A DNA stretch of 64,000 nucleotides from Siphonodentalium dalli. Taxonomy: Eukaryota > Mollusca > Scaphopoda > Gadilida > Siphonodentaliidae. The first letter of the stretch is position 1. Each line of letters starts with the position of its first letter. A program made the translations under genes and the position numbers. Of this stretch, positions 25,901-37,900 are shown one piece after another. The stretch is from positions 174,031,164 through 174,095,163 of the forward strand of contig CP136066.1 of assembly GCA_032622095.1 (NCBI GenBank), written 5' to 3'. The notes beneath the pieces were generated by a model, which saw only the letters and a program-made list of their open reading frames with translations, searched no databases and had not been told where the DNA came from.

Positions 25901-28900
25901 ACATGCTTCGAAAAAATTTAACCTGGAACCCTGATATGATTTTAAGTAACTTTTTCAAGCTTTCAGAAATTACAGAGTCATGCAGTTTGCAAGGCTGAAA
26001 TAAGTCAAAACTGGTATAATACATCACTAAGAAGATTAATTGAAACAGATTTCATATGACTGCACTTATTTCACCAGGCCGCAAGAGGCCACATCAATAT
26101 TATAGCTTGGTTTACGAACATTTGGATGTGAGAAAAAAGTAGATGCAGGAGCAAAAAACTACTAAAAAAAATACTAATTACTAACTAAACTATCGACAAA
26201 CATTGGAAATATATATGAATTTCGTAAGATTTTTTATAACGTTATTACACTTTGTCCACATTATATAGAAATAAACTGAAGTATTTCTTGCAATAAAATA
26301 GTTTAAATATTAATGGGGAAAAAGGAGAAATCAAAAGAAAAGACTGCCGTAAACTAATTTTTGAACCTAATTATTCCTACAGTAATGCCCTAAATAATCA
26401 ACTCCTTATCCACAGCAGAATTATGGGTCATTTTTCAGGATTTAGTCGGAAATATGGCTTGTCACTGAGAGCTTTGCGATGAATTTCGGACTAAATCCTG
26501 AAAAGTTACCCATAATTCTGCTGTGGTTAAGTAGTTCATTATTTAGGGCATTACTGTATGTGGCAAAAAGTTGTATGATAGGTTTGTAAACCAAGCTATT
26601 AAATTTCAGTCGCCCTATACTATCTATGCAAACAGATAGCTATTGACCCAGATAATAACTTATAAGACATAAAGAATCCATTTCCAGTAACCTTCGGACG
26701 TTGTACGATACTAATTTTGTCCAGATTCTTCCATTCAAACTGGGCCCACCCCTTTAAGAGAAATAATAATTCCAGTTTGTAATTTAACAAGAAATTTCAT
26801 CAGCCAGCTATGAAAGCCCAAGCAGATGGCATTGCTCACTAATACATGAAGCTGATTGTGGCGGAATGACTTCACACTTCAAGCCTGTGTATTGTTTTTA
26901 TTATTGTGTAAATGTGCCGACCATGTAGGGCCGTAATAAATTTTGTCAATCAGAAGTTAATTTGATGTGATGACAATGTTTACTCAAACAGCCTTGGATT
27001 CACTCTCTGTAATCGAAAATGATGGAAACGTCCAAGAAGACGTGCAACACTCCAATTAGGACTTTTTCCTATACTTGCATATGACACTTTCATCATTAAA
27101 GATATATATCTCTTCCCATAACAAGTTTTATCTACCTGGGTATAAAATAATAAAAATATGAGTCGAAGATTCCTGTCCCAAATGCTTTTATCAATTAATA
27201 TTGATTTTATATCAATATTTTCTTATATAATGCGAGAATCAATTGGGATTTTTTTCATTCTATTTTTGGAACATACCATAATGAACCGTTCAGAAGATCT
27301 CTGATAGATAATAGAGTTCTCAAATTCAAAATAAAAACATTAATTGATCGAAGCATTTTTGGACAGGGGTCATCCACTCATATCTATTATTTTATACCCA
27401 GTAAACTATATAAAACTTGTTATAGGAAGAGATAGACCATCTTTAAGCTTGCAATGCGCACCATGTGCTGGCATCAAGGATATTTCGTTTGTTCCAATTC
27501 ATGGGATAGATGTAGAAATCGCTGATGCCATGCCGCTCGCAAAATACTCAAGATGCCTTCTGCACGGACATTCAGTTGTCACAGAAAGAAATTTCTCAGT
27601 ATATTATCAAACTACAAATCATGCTCATCAACTTAAGTTCAACAGATTTTCTCTAAAAATAAACGGATCAAAACCACATCAATATTTCTTGGCTTGTCGT
27701 TCCTCTGAAAAACCTTGTTACTATTTTTAGTTAGAACTATAAATTAGTAGGTGTCAGTATGAAATAGAACACTACTGTTATATATCTACACATGTAATAT
27801 AGCATGTAACTCTTGACCGTTAACTAACCTTGTATTTCCAGTAGGAACAATGTTTGAACCAGCCGAATGAAATCCGCCCGACAAATATAACGAGCGTCAG
27901 GAATAAAGCAACAGATGACGTTATGAACTGAGGGTCACTAAACTCTGAAAAAAATCAAATATGCTGCATTAGACGAGTGCCTTGTAGGAGGTGTGTCAGC
28001 TTTCAGTACATCCCCTGTTTCAGACATTTCGCAAGATGCATCACCGTTACTTTCAGATGTCATGGACAAACTGATTTCTGCACCTTCCTTACTTTAACCA
28101 TTTCTATACTAAACACTCATTGAAGAGTAGTTATCCCGTAGGAAATGTTCAGAAAATAAGTTGAACAAACAACCATAGGCCTTTCGTTGAAATTATCTGA
28201 ACATTTACCTAAAAAAATAGGACCCATTCTTCACTTTTATTATCTGTTGTCTGCTTATTTTTCCTGAACACCCCTCCAGATGAACAATAGACCATTCCAA
28301 TGTATACTTTTATAACTGAGTGGTAGAATCCATTTCATAAAGAAAGGGTAAAATATCTACCGCCCTTATTCCACTTCATTACGATATTTTCTGTTTTGGT
28401 TGACTTAGTAATTATCCATGTGGCTTCACAACACGTACCCAAGACGATTCATTGCTTGCGTATGGGTTAGTGGTTTAGGACTGATCCTTAGCACTATGAT
28501 ATATGCAGTAACCCTTGACAATTATTTACAACAAGCAAGACTTACCTGCTTTCAAGCCAATGAAGAACACGATGCAGAATTGTAGGAGTATCACCGAGAT
28601 TAGAACGAAGTTAATAGCTGTAGAGTGGATGTGTTTATCTATCTTGGAAGGACAGTAGGCAAAATATATGTTGTATCTGTCGACCAAATGTTTGAAACAT
28701 AGATAAACTAAACCTGAAATAGAATTTTAAAAATGTCATTATAAAACATGAGCCAAATTTGTCAGTAATTGATGTACGTAAGGCCACAAATAAAATTATA
28801 TTTTCGCAAGCACTGCTCACCCAAGATTTGAGCTGCCAAACCCCTAGATATGGTATGATATGAAGCATGTTACTATATCACATGAATCCCCTATAATATC

Positions 28901-31900
28901 ATTGAATAAATCCATTAGATAATTTCTTATCTCTCACTAGTGTGTACTAGCCACGTGCTTCTGTGATACTTGGCATCGCACCAAGTAAATTACCACGCGG
29001 ATTGATACTATTTAGAAATATCAATACAAGACATTGCAAAATGATTGCTTTGTTCATTAAAGTGCAATTATTGTCTAACTAAGTCACACTAGCGAAAATA
29101 GGCACAAAAACATAAGAGGCAAATTGGGGGACTATATGTTTCGTCACAAGGTAGAGCGCATAATACTGTCATGAAGCGAATACGGTTGTGAAGTGTCTCA
29201 GCCAACGCTGTGCATGTATGCATTTTACATGCATTTTTCAGCTTCTTTTAAGATTTTGATTTGTTTAAAAGGCATAAAGCCCTAGTTATTTTGATGGGAT
29301 ATATAAGATTAAAAAATTATGAAACTGGTTTCATAAAATCTTATATCCCAACATAACTCGCTGGAGATCCTCTATATTTGAAATGGTGAAAGTAAAGAAG
29401 ATATTGGGGACAACATGTGGATATATTAACTCACAATGTCTCACATATGATAATTATTTATTTTATTTAGAAAAAAGCATAATAATGCCTAGAAATATGA
29501 ACATTAGATATTTTTCTAAACAAAATTGCAAAGACTAAATTTCATAGGATTAACCATTTGTCGGGTGAGTACATCAAATATGGGTGAATATATTATTACA
29601 TATACACAGAGTAATATTGTACCAATCACATATTGTAGCAAATAAATAGACAATACTATTAAAAACACGAATCAATGTAATTAATAAAATAATATCTATC
29701 CACATTATATCCATGTAAAGTTTCCTTTTACGAGATATGTCGTTATTGCTGCCAACCATAAAACGAAATAAATGTCCTTCTACCTGCCAGAGGGTTAATA
29801 AAGAGAAATGATTCTGATTAACCCTTTGATGACAGGATTGTCCTGAATTTTTACGAAAACCCCGTGCCAATGCATTCTCTTATATATGCGAGTCGACCAT
29901 AGATCGCCTCGCATATATAAGAGAATGCATTGGCCTAACAATATTTGATCTTGTAACCCAGTGCATTCTCTTATATATGTGAGGCAACCTATGGTCGACT
30001 CGCATATGTAAGAGAATGCATTGGCACAGGCTCCCATCATGAAAGGGTAAAAGGGTGTGTTGTTAAATCTATGAATACTTACCGAATGGAACAATCATGG
30101 GGCATGGTATAGAGTAAGTAACAGTCACAGCAAATATACAGAGCATCCAAGCATACTGGGCACCAAACTGAAACTCCCATAAGACTGACTGAAAGAAAAA
30201 CAAATATCAAGAACATGTTGTGGTCAAAACAAACTTCAACGCAAGAGAAAGTACAGTAATGCCCTAAATAATCGATGGGTAATTTTTCAGGATTTAGTAG
30301 GAAATATTTAGTCGGAAATATGGCTTGTTGCCATTCATGGGAAAGCTCTCACTGAGAGCTTTCCGATGAATGGCAACAAGCCAAATTTCGACTAAATCCT
30401 GAAAAGTTACCCATAATTCTGCTGTGGTTAAGGAGTCGATTATTTAGGGCATTACTGCACTGATTATTAACCCTTTCTATACTATATGGATTCTACCATT
30501 CAGTATAAAAGTATACATTGGGGGTGGTCTATTATTCGTTTGGGGGATGTTCAGACGATAAAAGCAGACAACAGACAGAAGAAAAGATAATACAAGTGCA
30601 GAAGGATTTCTATCAACTGGTGGGAAATGTTCAGATAATAAGTTCAACAAACGATCTATTATCGGAATATTTCCAAAGGGAACTTCTCATCAATGAGTAT
30701 TTAGTATAGAAAGGGTTAAACATTGTTGTGGCTATGATGTGTACCCATAACATGTGATTAAAATTGATCAATCGATGATAGTCAACTAATAAATTGTGGT
30801 TAACCTTGAGCCTATAATGATTACTATATATTTTAAAGAGTAGGATCTGTCTGTCTGGATTTTTCTCCCAGACTGCTGGTCCAATTTTATAACAAATTTG
30901 GCGTGGTGACTCGGGGTACCCTGGCGGAGGTTATGACATTGTTAGTATTTCAAAATTTTTATCTAAAAAACTTTAATTAAATAAATAAAAAAAATACACA
31001 AATAAAAGGCCAGACGACCACAGTGTCCCCCGACGACGTGGCAAGTCGATGCCGCTTTGTTAAAGAAATTTTTTTAAATGTTGAAATGTCGAAAGGGTTA
31101 ATAATATTTCAGTCATCTATATACATGTTGCACATCTCCAATATGTGGGTAACAATTCTCTGAAATTTCAACTATCTACGATCAAAACTGTAGGAGGAGT
31201 TGATTACACCATGAAGGTACCCTCATACAGAAAAATTAAAAAAATGTTGAAATTTTCTAAGTCGAAAAGGGTTAATAATAACTCCACCAAAAAAAAAAAA
31301 TCCATCATCTATATACATGTTGCACATCTTCAATATATGGGCAACAATATTCTGAAGTTTCAAATCTCTGGGATGAAATCTGTAGGAGATGATTACACCA
31401 TGATGGTACTCAAAAGTGTGACGGACAGACAAACGCCCCCACGGACGTACGGACGGACGAACAGACAAACGGATGGACGAACAGAGCCCGTGTCTATAGT
31501 CCCCCTTTTCTTTCAGATAGAACTTAGCATAATAGCAGGTTAGCATCACTAAATTCACCCTCTGGGGACCTCATTCTGCTTAGGCCTCATCTTCTCTGGA
31601 AGAATACCATACAATGGACAAGGATCAGCTTGTTATGTTGTCTGATCACCAGACCTAAAAATATGGTGCCAGACATTTGCAGAAAGAGGGCTAAAATCAG
31701 ATAATAAATTTACTTTCCAGAGGAGATAAAGCTGAAGCAGAATGAGGTCCCCATAGGGTGAATTTAGTTATGCCAGCTGTTATGCAGGGTATAGTCACTA
31801 AATTCACCCTCTGGGGACCTCATTCTGCAAATTTGCAGCATCATATTTTGAGGCCTGTTAGTGGCATCTGTTCTCACAAATGAAGTCATCAAACAATGAT

Positions 31901-34900
31901 CGATTTGAGTGTATTAGAATTAGCTTCCTGAAATCTTGCGAAAACCCTGTGCCAATGTATTCTCTAATATATGAGTCTCTAATAGGGAGCCTCGCTTATA
32001 TAAGAGAATAACTTTACCTTGACCTTGTAAGCCAGTGCATTCTCTTCCCTATGGGAGACTCGCATATATAAAAGAATGCACTGGCACAGGATATTTAATG
32101 CTGCACCAGCGCACCTCCCGTTATGAACGGGTTAAACACCGTACCTTTCTAACAGCTGTTCTCTCTGCTGATGACCTGGCCAGCAGCAAACGCAGAGCGT
32201 ACATAAATAGTTCCGGGAAGCGAATCAGCTCCAGGCCCGTCCCGATGAAGGCAGACGTGATTACATAATTTACAAAGAAAGCACCATTACCAGAAAGGAA
32301 TATACACCTGTAGAGAAGAAGAGCAAAGAGATTATACAGAAATCTAACATACAGTAATGCCCTAAATAATCGACTCCTTAACCACAGCAGAATTATTGGT
32401 AATTTTTCAGGATTTAGTAGGAAATATTTAGTCGGAAATATGGCTTGTTGCCATTCATCGGAAAGCTCTGTGAGAACTTTTCCGATGAATGGCAACAAGC
32501 CATGTTTCCGACTAAATCCTGAAAAATTACCCATAATTCTGCTGTGGTTAAGGAGTCGATTATTTAGGGCATTACTGTAGATGTATATGATTTCAAGGGT
32601 GTAGGAGGGTTGAAAAAGAAGTGTCGCTCGCATATATAAGAGAATGCATTGGCTTAACACATTAAAAATTATAAAATTGTTAAAGAATGTAAGAAAAAAT
32701 GGTAAAAAGTGTTAAAAAAAGATTTTTTTTAGGCCAATGCATTCTCTTATATATGCGAGGCGACCTATGGTCGACTCGCATATATAAGATAATGCATTGG
32801 CACAGGGCATAACTGTAACTATCACAATGTGGTCAAGAAGCCGGTTCCAATGATATCCATATTTGTATGGTTCTATTGAGACAGACCGAAGATATTTTAG
32901 GCTGTTGAAGCTTTATTTGGCCGGTTTTGGCCGGTTTGTTGGGTAAAGGGTTAAATAATCTCAGTTCTATCATAACCCTATGAGGTTAGAACTTATTTAC
33001 TGACACCCACTTTGTCATGGTCTGCTTTGGGTTCAAAATGGTTAATTTTAGTCAAAAAATGGTTATAAAGGGGAATAATGGTATGAACAATCCAAGTACA
33101 GATAGTTGTTTCCCAGGACCATTTCTACCTAAAATAGAGAATGATTCATTGGGCCCATGCCAAGAACGGCTCAGCATAGATCTGAGGTATAGTATCCCTT
33201 CCTAAAATGCCAAAACTTTCTCGAAATTGTGTACTGGTATCCAAATGGTTTGCGATGTGAACACAAGCAATTGCTAATTCTGCTACTTCAGCAAATTGTG
33301 CGTCATCTGAGAATTTCCGTGAAATTACGTTGCACTTTGCCGATTATCTAACTGAATCACTGGAAAATCATTTGATTTATGTGTTTTATGCAGTTAGTTT
33401 GGCCAACAGTAGTGATGACAATGTATAAACAAAATAGCTAGGTTCAGCCACACGTAAAAATTCGAAGCTTTAGTAGACGATAAACAACAAGAATATACTG
33501 GAGTTCATATACTGTGAAACAAATCGAAACTGTGATGACCAGAGTCAAAAATGATTCGATTTGATTTGGGAGAAGTTAATCGTCTTCAGTAAATTATGAG
33601 GAATAGTCTACATAAAATTAAATCACAAGTTTGTTCAGTTAAATGAAGTAATATCGATCAAAGGTTCAGTATACTAAAAGTTGAAATCTTCAGAGTGTGC
33701 AATAAACATAGAGCAACAAAGTTATGTGAACATGTTAAAGTTATTGCACTCATTAGTCATGCCATGAGGTGATACTCATACATACGGTTCTCATTTTACC
33801 ATCGCATCACGTTTGTCATGCCGTGAGGTAAAACTCATACACGATTCTCGTTTTACCATCACATCATGTTTGTCATGCCGTGAGGTAAAACATGAACATA
33901 CGGTTCTCGTTTTACCATCACATCACAACAACTCATGCAGTAATGTTAGCCAGTTCACATCTATTTATTAATTAATCTAAACCAATACTTACTCCCATCT
34001 GTATTTATGTTCTTTCTCTAAAATAGCCCACTCTACAAAAGCCTGAGCACTGAAAAGCAGAATAAATGTAAATTATAATGGGAATGAATGTATCAAAGGT
34101 TGTCTGAGCTGAAGATATTGTCAGTGATATTAGTAAAGCAGCGCCACATAATTTTCATATTGTCCACTCCAGTTGAAAGTTTCTGCAACTTGAAACCCAG
34201 TCTGAGTCAACCAAGCCTGCAAATAGTGTGTCTGTCATTTGCAGAATGGGGTCCCCAGAGGGTGAATTTAATAATGCCATCCCACACAGCAGGCTAGCAT
34301 CACCAAATTCACTCTCTAAAACATCATTCTGCTCTATTCCCTATGGGGACCTCATTCTGCTTAGGTTTCATCTTCTGGGAAGTATCTATAGTCTCAAATT
34401 AACATTGTTTTAGTTACTTTTTCCCTTCTGTTCAGTTTCTATATCCCTTAATTTGCAGAAGATAAAATGTATAATAGAGGCGACCAATGGGTGAATTTCA
34501 CCAACAACTGGGGTGTGACATTTTCCCGCCGTGCGGGATAGTGTCACTAAATTCACCTTTTGGGGACCTCAATCTGCAAATGACAGGCACACTATTTACA
34601 GGCTTGCAGTCAACCCAGACTGAGTCTGAAGAGTCCCTCGGAATAAATAATTTTAAATGGCAGATAGATCTCCAGATGAGAAGATGCGCCTACCGGGAGT
34701 ACCCCCATGACATTCCCCTGGTAAGGTGACCCATCTGTACCAATTTTCCTACATAAGGATCGCTCTTTATTGTTCATATTTGCCCCTTTAAGTCGTCTGA
34801 GGTCAACGTCATCTGTTTCCTGGCACTCTACGGGTCAAGTTATCACCGTGTTTTAATTTTCTTGACCAGATTGCGACCATTTGGGGTATAGAATTAATTA

Positions 34901-37900
34901 TTCAATTAATCAATCATAAGTGCCCTTTTAAGACATCTGATATCAAATAATGATATCAAATAAGATTCTCCGGGTCAAATTACCCATATGTACAAATTTT
35001 CAGCTCCAAGGATCCAGCCGTTTATGTATAAACAATCAGTAGATAAAAGCTAAGTTTGACACTGTGTGTCACCAGTAGTCCACCCATGTGATGTCACATG
35101 AGGGAAGATCAACAAATCAGACTGCATAATCCATAATATAATAATCAATTGCATGAATCAGCATAACTTCAGTTATGGCAATGTGCTCAGTGGATAAGCG
35201 GGCATCTGAGAAATGACTAAGAAAAGCTACACCGGTGTAATCCTTTAATCAATTGATAGCTTCCAACAAAACCCAACTAAAAATATTCAAACATTTAAAA
35301 ATTTCTACACAAGCCCGCCCGCATTGTCTGACTGAAGTCTAGATGAACTCAATTTTAGATTATCAGGACATATCGACAAATGAAGAATAGATGGATCGGT
35401 TATAGGCCGAGGGAAGGTAGTATGAGCACCATTAGTATTATTATTATAACTCACCTTGTGAGGCCGAGGGAAGGCAGTATGAGCACCATTATTAATATTA
35501 TTATTGTTATTATTATTATTATTATAACTCACCTGGTGAGGCCGAGGGAAGGCAGTATGAGCACCATTATTAATATTATTATTGTTATTATTATAACTCA
35601 CCTGGTGAGGCCGAGGGAAGGAAGTATGAGCACCATTATTAATATTATTATTGTTATTATTATAACTCACCTGGTGAGGCCGAGGGAAGGCAGTATGAGC
35701 ACCATTATTATTATTGTTATTATTATTATTATAACTCACCTGGTGAGGCCGAGGGAAGGCAGTATGAGCACCATTATTAATATTATTATTGTTATTATTA
35801 TTATTATAACTCACCTGGTGAGGCCGAGGGAAGGCAGTATGAGCACCATTATTAATATTATTATTGTTATTATTATTATTATAACTCACCTGGTGAGGCC
35901 GAGGGGGGGAGGCAGTAAGAACACCATTATTAATATTATTATTATTATAACTCACCTGGTGAGGCCGAGGGAAGGCAGTATGAGCACCATTATTATCAGG
36001 AAGGTGAAGGTCTTCCTCATCACCGCATGATGCTCCGATGTCCTGAAAAATTAACAGGTATTTTATGAAATGAGCAAGTCTACAAATAGTCTACAAATTT
36101 ACATTGTTTTTAGGTTGTTTTTCCCTTCTGTGAAGTTTCTATATCCCCTAAAATGCAGAAGTTAAAATGTATAATCAAGGTGACTAAAGGGTGAACATCA
36201 TCAACTTCAACTGAGGAACTTCAATCTGATCCTAGGTCTCCCATAGTAGTTGAGAATTGAATAACAAGTAAATATTGACATTTTTGCTGCGATATACTGA
36301 CCGCTCGTCGCGTTAGACAGGTGGTTGCTCATGTTAGGTAATTTATATAGTAAAATTAGTCAGTACAAACGGATTTGTCGCAAAAGACAGGTGGTCGCAC
36401 ATGGCAGAGGTCTAATGGCCAATATTTTGGTATGAATAATATACAATGTTAATATATATGAGCTTACCTAGTCCAATGGCCTATATACTGGTCTGAATAC
36501 TATACAATGTTAATATATATGAGCTTACCTAGTCCAATGGCCTATATACTGGTCTGAATACTATACAATGTTAATATATATGAGCTTACCTAGTCCAATG
36601 GCCTATATACTGGTCTGAATACTATACAATGTTAATATATATGAGCTTACCTAGTCCAATGGCCTATATACTGGTCTGAATACTATACAATGTTAATATA
36701 TATGAGCTTACCTAGTCCAATGGACTATATTGTGATCTGAATAATCTGAATACTATACAATGTTAATATATATGAGCTTACCTAGTCCAATGGCCTATAT
36801 ACTGGTCTGAATACTATACAATGTTAATATATATGAGCTTACCTAGTCCAATGGCCTATATACTGGTTGAAAAATATACAATGTTAATATATATAAGCTT
36901 ACCTAGTCCAATGGCCTATATACTGGTCTGAATAATATACAATGTTTGGCAAGAGTGCTGAAAATAGCCACAGCAGTAAAGTAGGGAGGAACTGGACAAA
37001 TACAACATTCTGAAAAGAAAAGAAAAATACTTATTTGTGTGCTGGAATGTGATAATAATCTTAATGTGAATTAACCCATTCTTAACTAAATACTCATTGA
37101 CGATTACTTCCCATGGGAAATGTTCAGTTAATAAGTTCAACAAACATTGCATGTTGAACTTATTATCTGAACATTTCCCAACAATGAATATGAGTCCTTC
37201 TGCTCCTGCATTGTCTTTTCACCTGTCTGTTTGTTGTCTGCTTTTTATAGTACCTGAACACCCCCCACCTAGATGAATAATAGACCATTCCAATGTACAC
37301 TTTTATAACTGGGTGGGAGAACTCATTCAGTAAAGAAAGTGTTGCATGAGAGTGTTGTTCTATGATGTTTATCAGAGGAAAAGGATCACCCATTACACGC
37401 CTGAAAATATAGTGCTAGTCATTTGCAAGAGTGAATTTAGTGAAGCTACCCCGCACAGTGGACGACCATGCATCACTAAATTCACCCTCTGGAAACCTCA
37501 TTCTGCTTAGGCCTCATCTTCTCTGGAAAGTATCTCTATAATCAAATTAACAAGTTTATTCGTTTCTTTAGAAACTTCTTCAAAAAGATTATTTTCTTTT
37601 TTAGTTTCTCAAATTGGCAGACGACACATTGCATAACCGTGTTGCCCGATAGGTGCACATCATAATATTCACCATCTGGGAACTTAAATCTGAGTCTAGG
37701 TCTACCATAGCTGACAATGCCTAAGAAGAATGAGGTCCCCAGAGAACTTAGTGATGCTAGCGTGCTGTGTGGAGTAGCATAACTAAATTCACCCTCTTGG
37801 GACCTCATCTGCAAATGTCCAGCACCATAATCTCAGGCCTGACCCTCTATCAGAGGTGGATGAGAAATATTCAAGGCGGAGCAAACCAACTTAGGAGTCT

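Larger units (their letters stand above)
12356..27828. other. Intron 19, 15.5 kb, transposon-dense
   Basis: Holds the elements listed individually between 12588 and 27450. Stretches without a listed element (12852-13522, 14985-15590, 16312-16825, 17496-18908, 19130-19609, 22150-22460, 23034-23731, 24756-25539, 25791-26379, 26557-27087) contain only AT-rich unique or decayed repeat sequence. Within it are a G19-type run at ~13037, a (CA)n microsatellite at ~18436-18466 and an FB-B long-form fragment at ~14990-15255. Confidence 0.7.

Noticed and set aside
31145-31558. Overlapping 132- and 111-residue ORFs on opposite strands
   Set aside because: Both translate a dispersed non-coding repeat with a GGACGGACG microsatellite tail.
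32121-32660. 179-residue minus-strand ORF
   Set aside because: Only 32145-32307 is coding (TMEM63 exon 16); the rest reads through an FB-A palindrome.
35305-35955. 216-residue Asn-rich ORF on the minus strand, mirrored by an Ile-rich ORF on plus
   Set aside because: Both are by-products of the triplet-length donor-site minisatellite, in frames different from exon 14.
36417-36946. Regular ~61-bp direct repeats resembling a CRISPR array
   Set aside because: Whole units including 'spacers' are identical, the unit is an exon/intron junction, and the DNA is eukaryotic.
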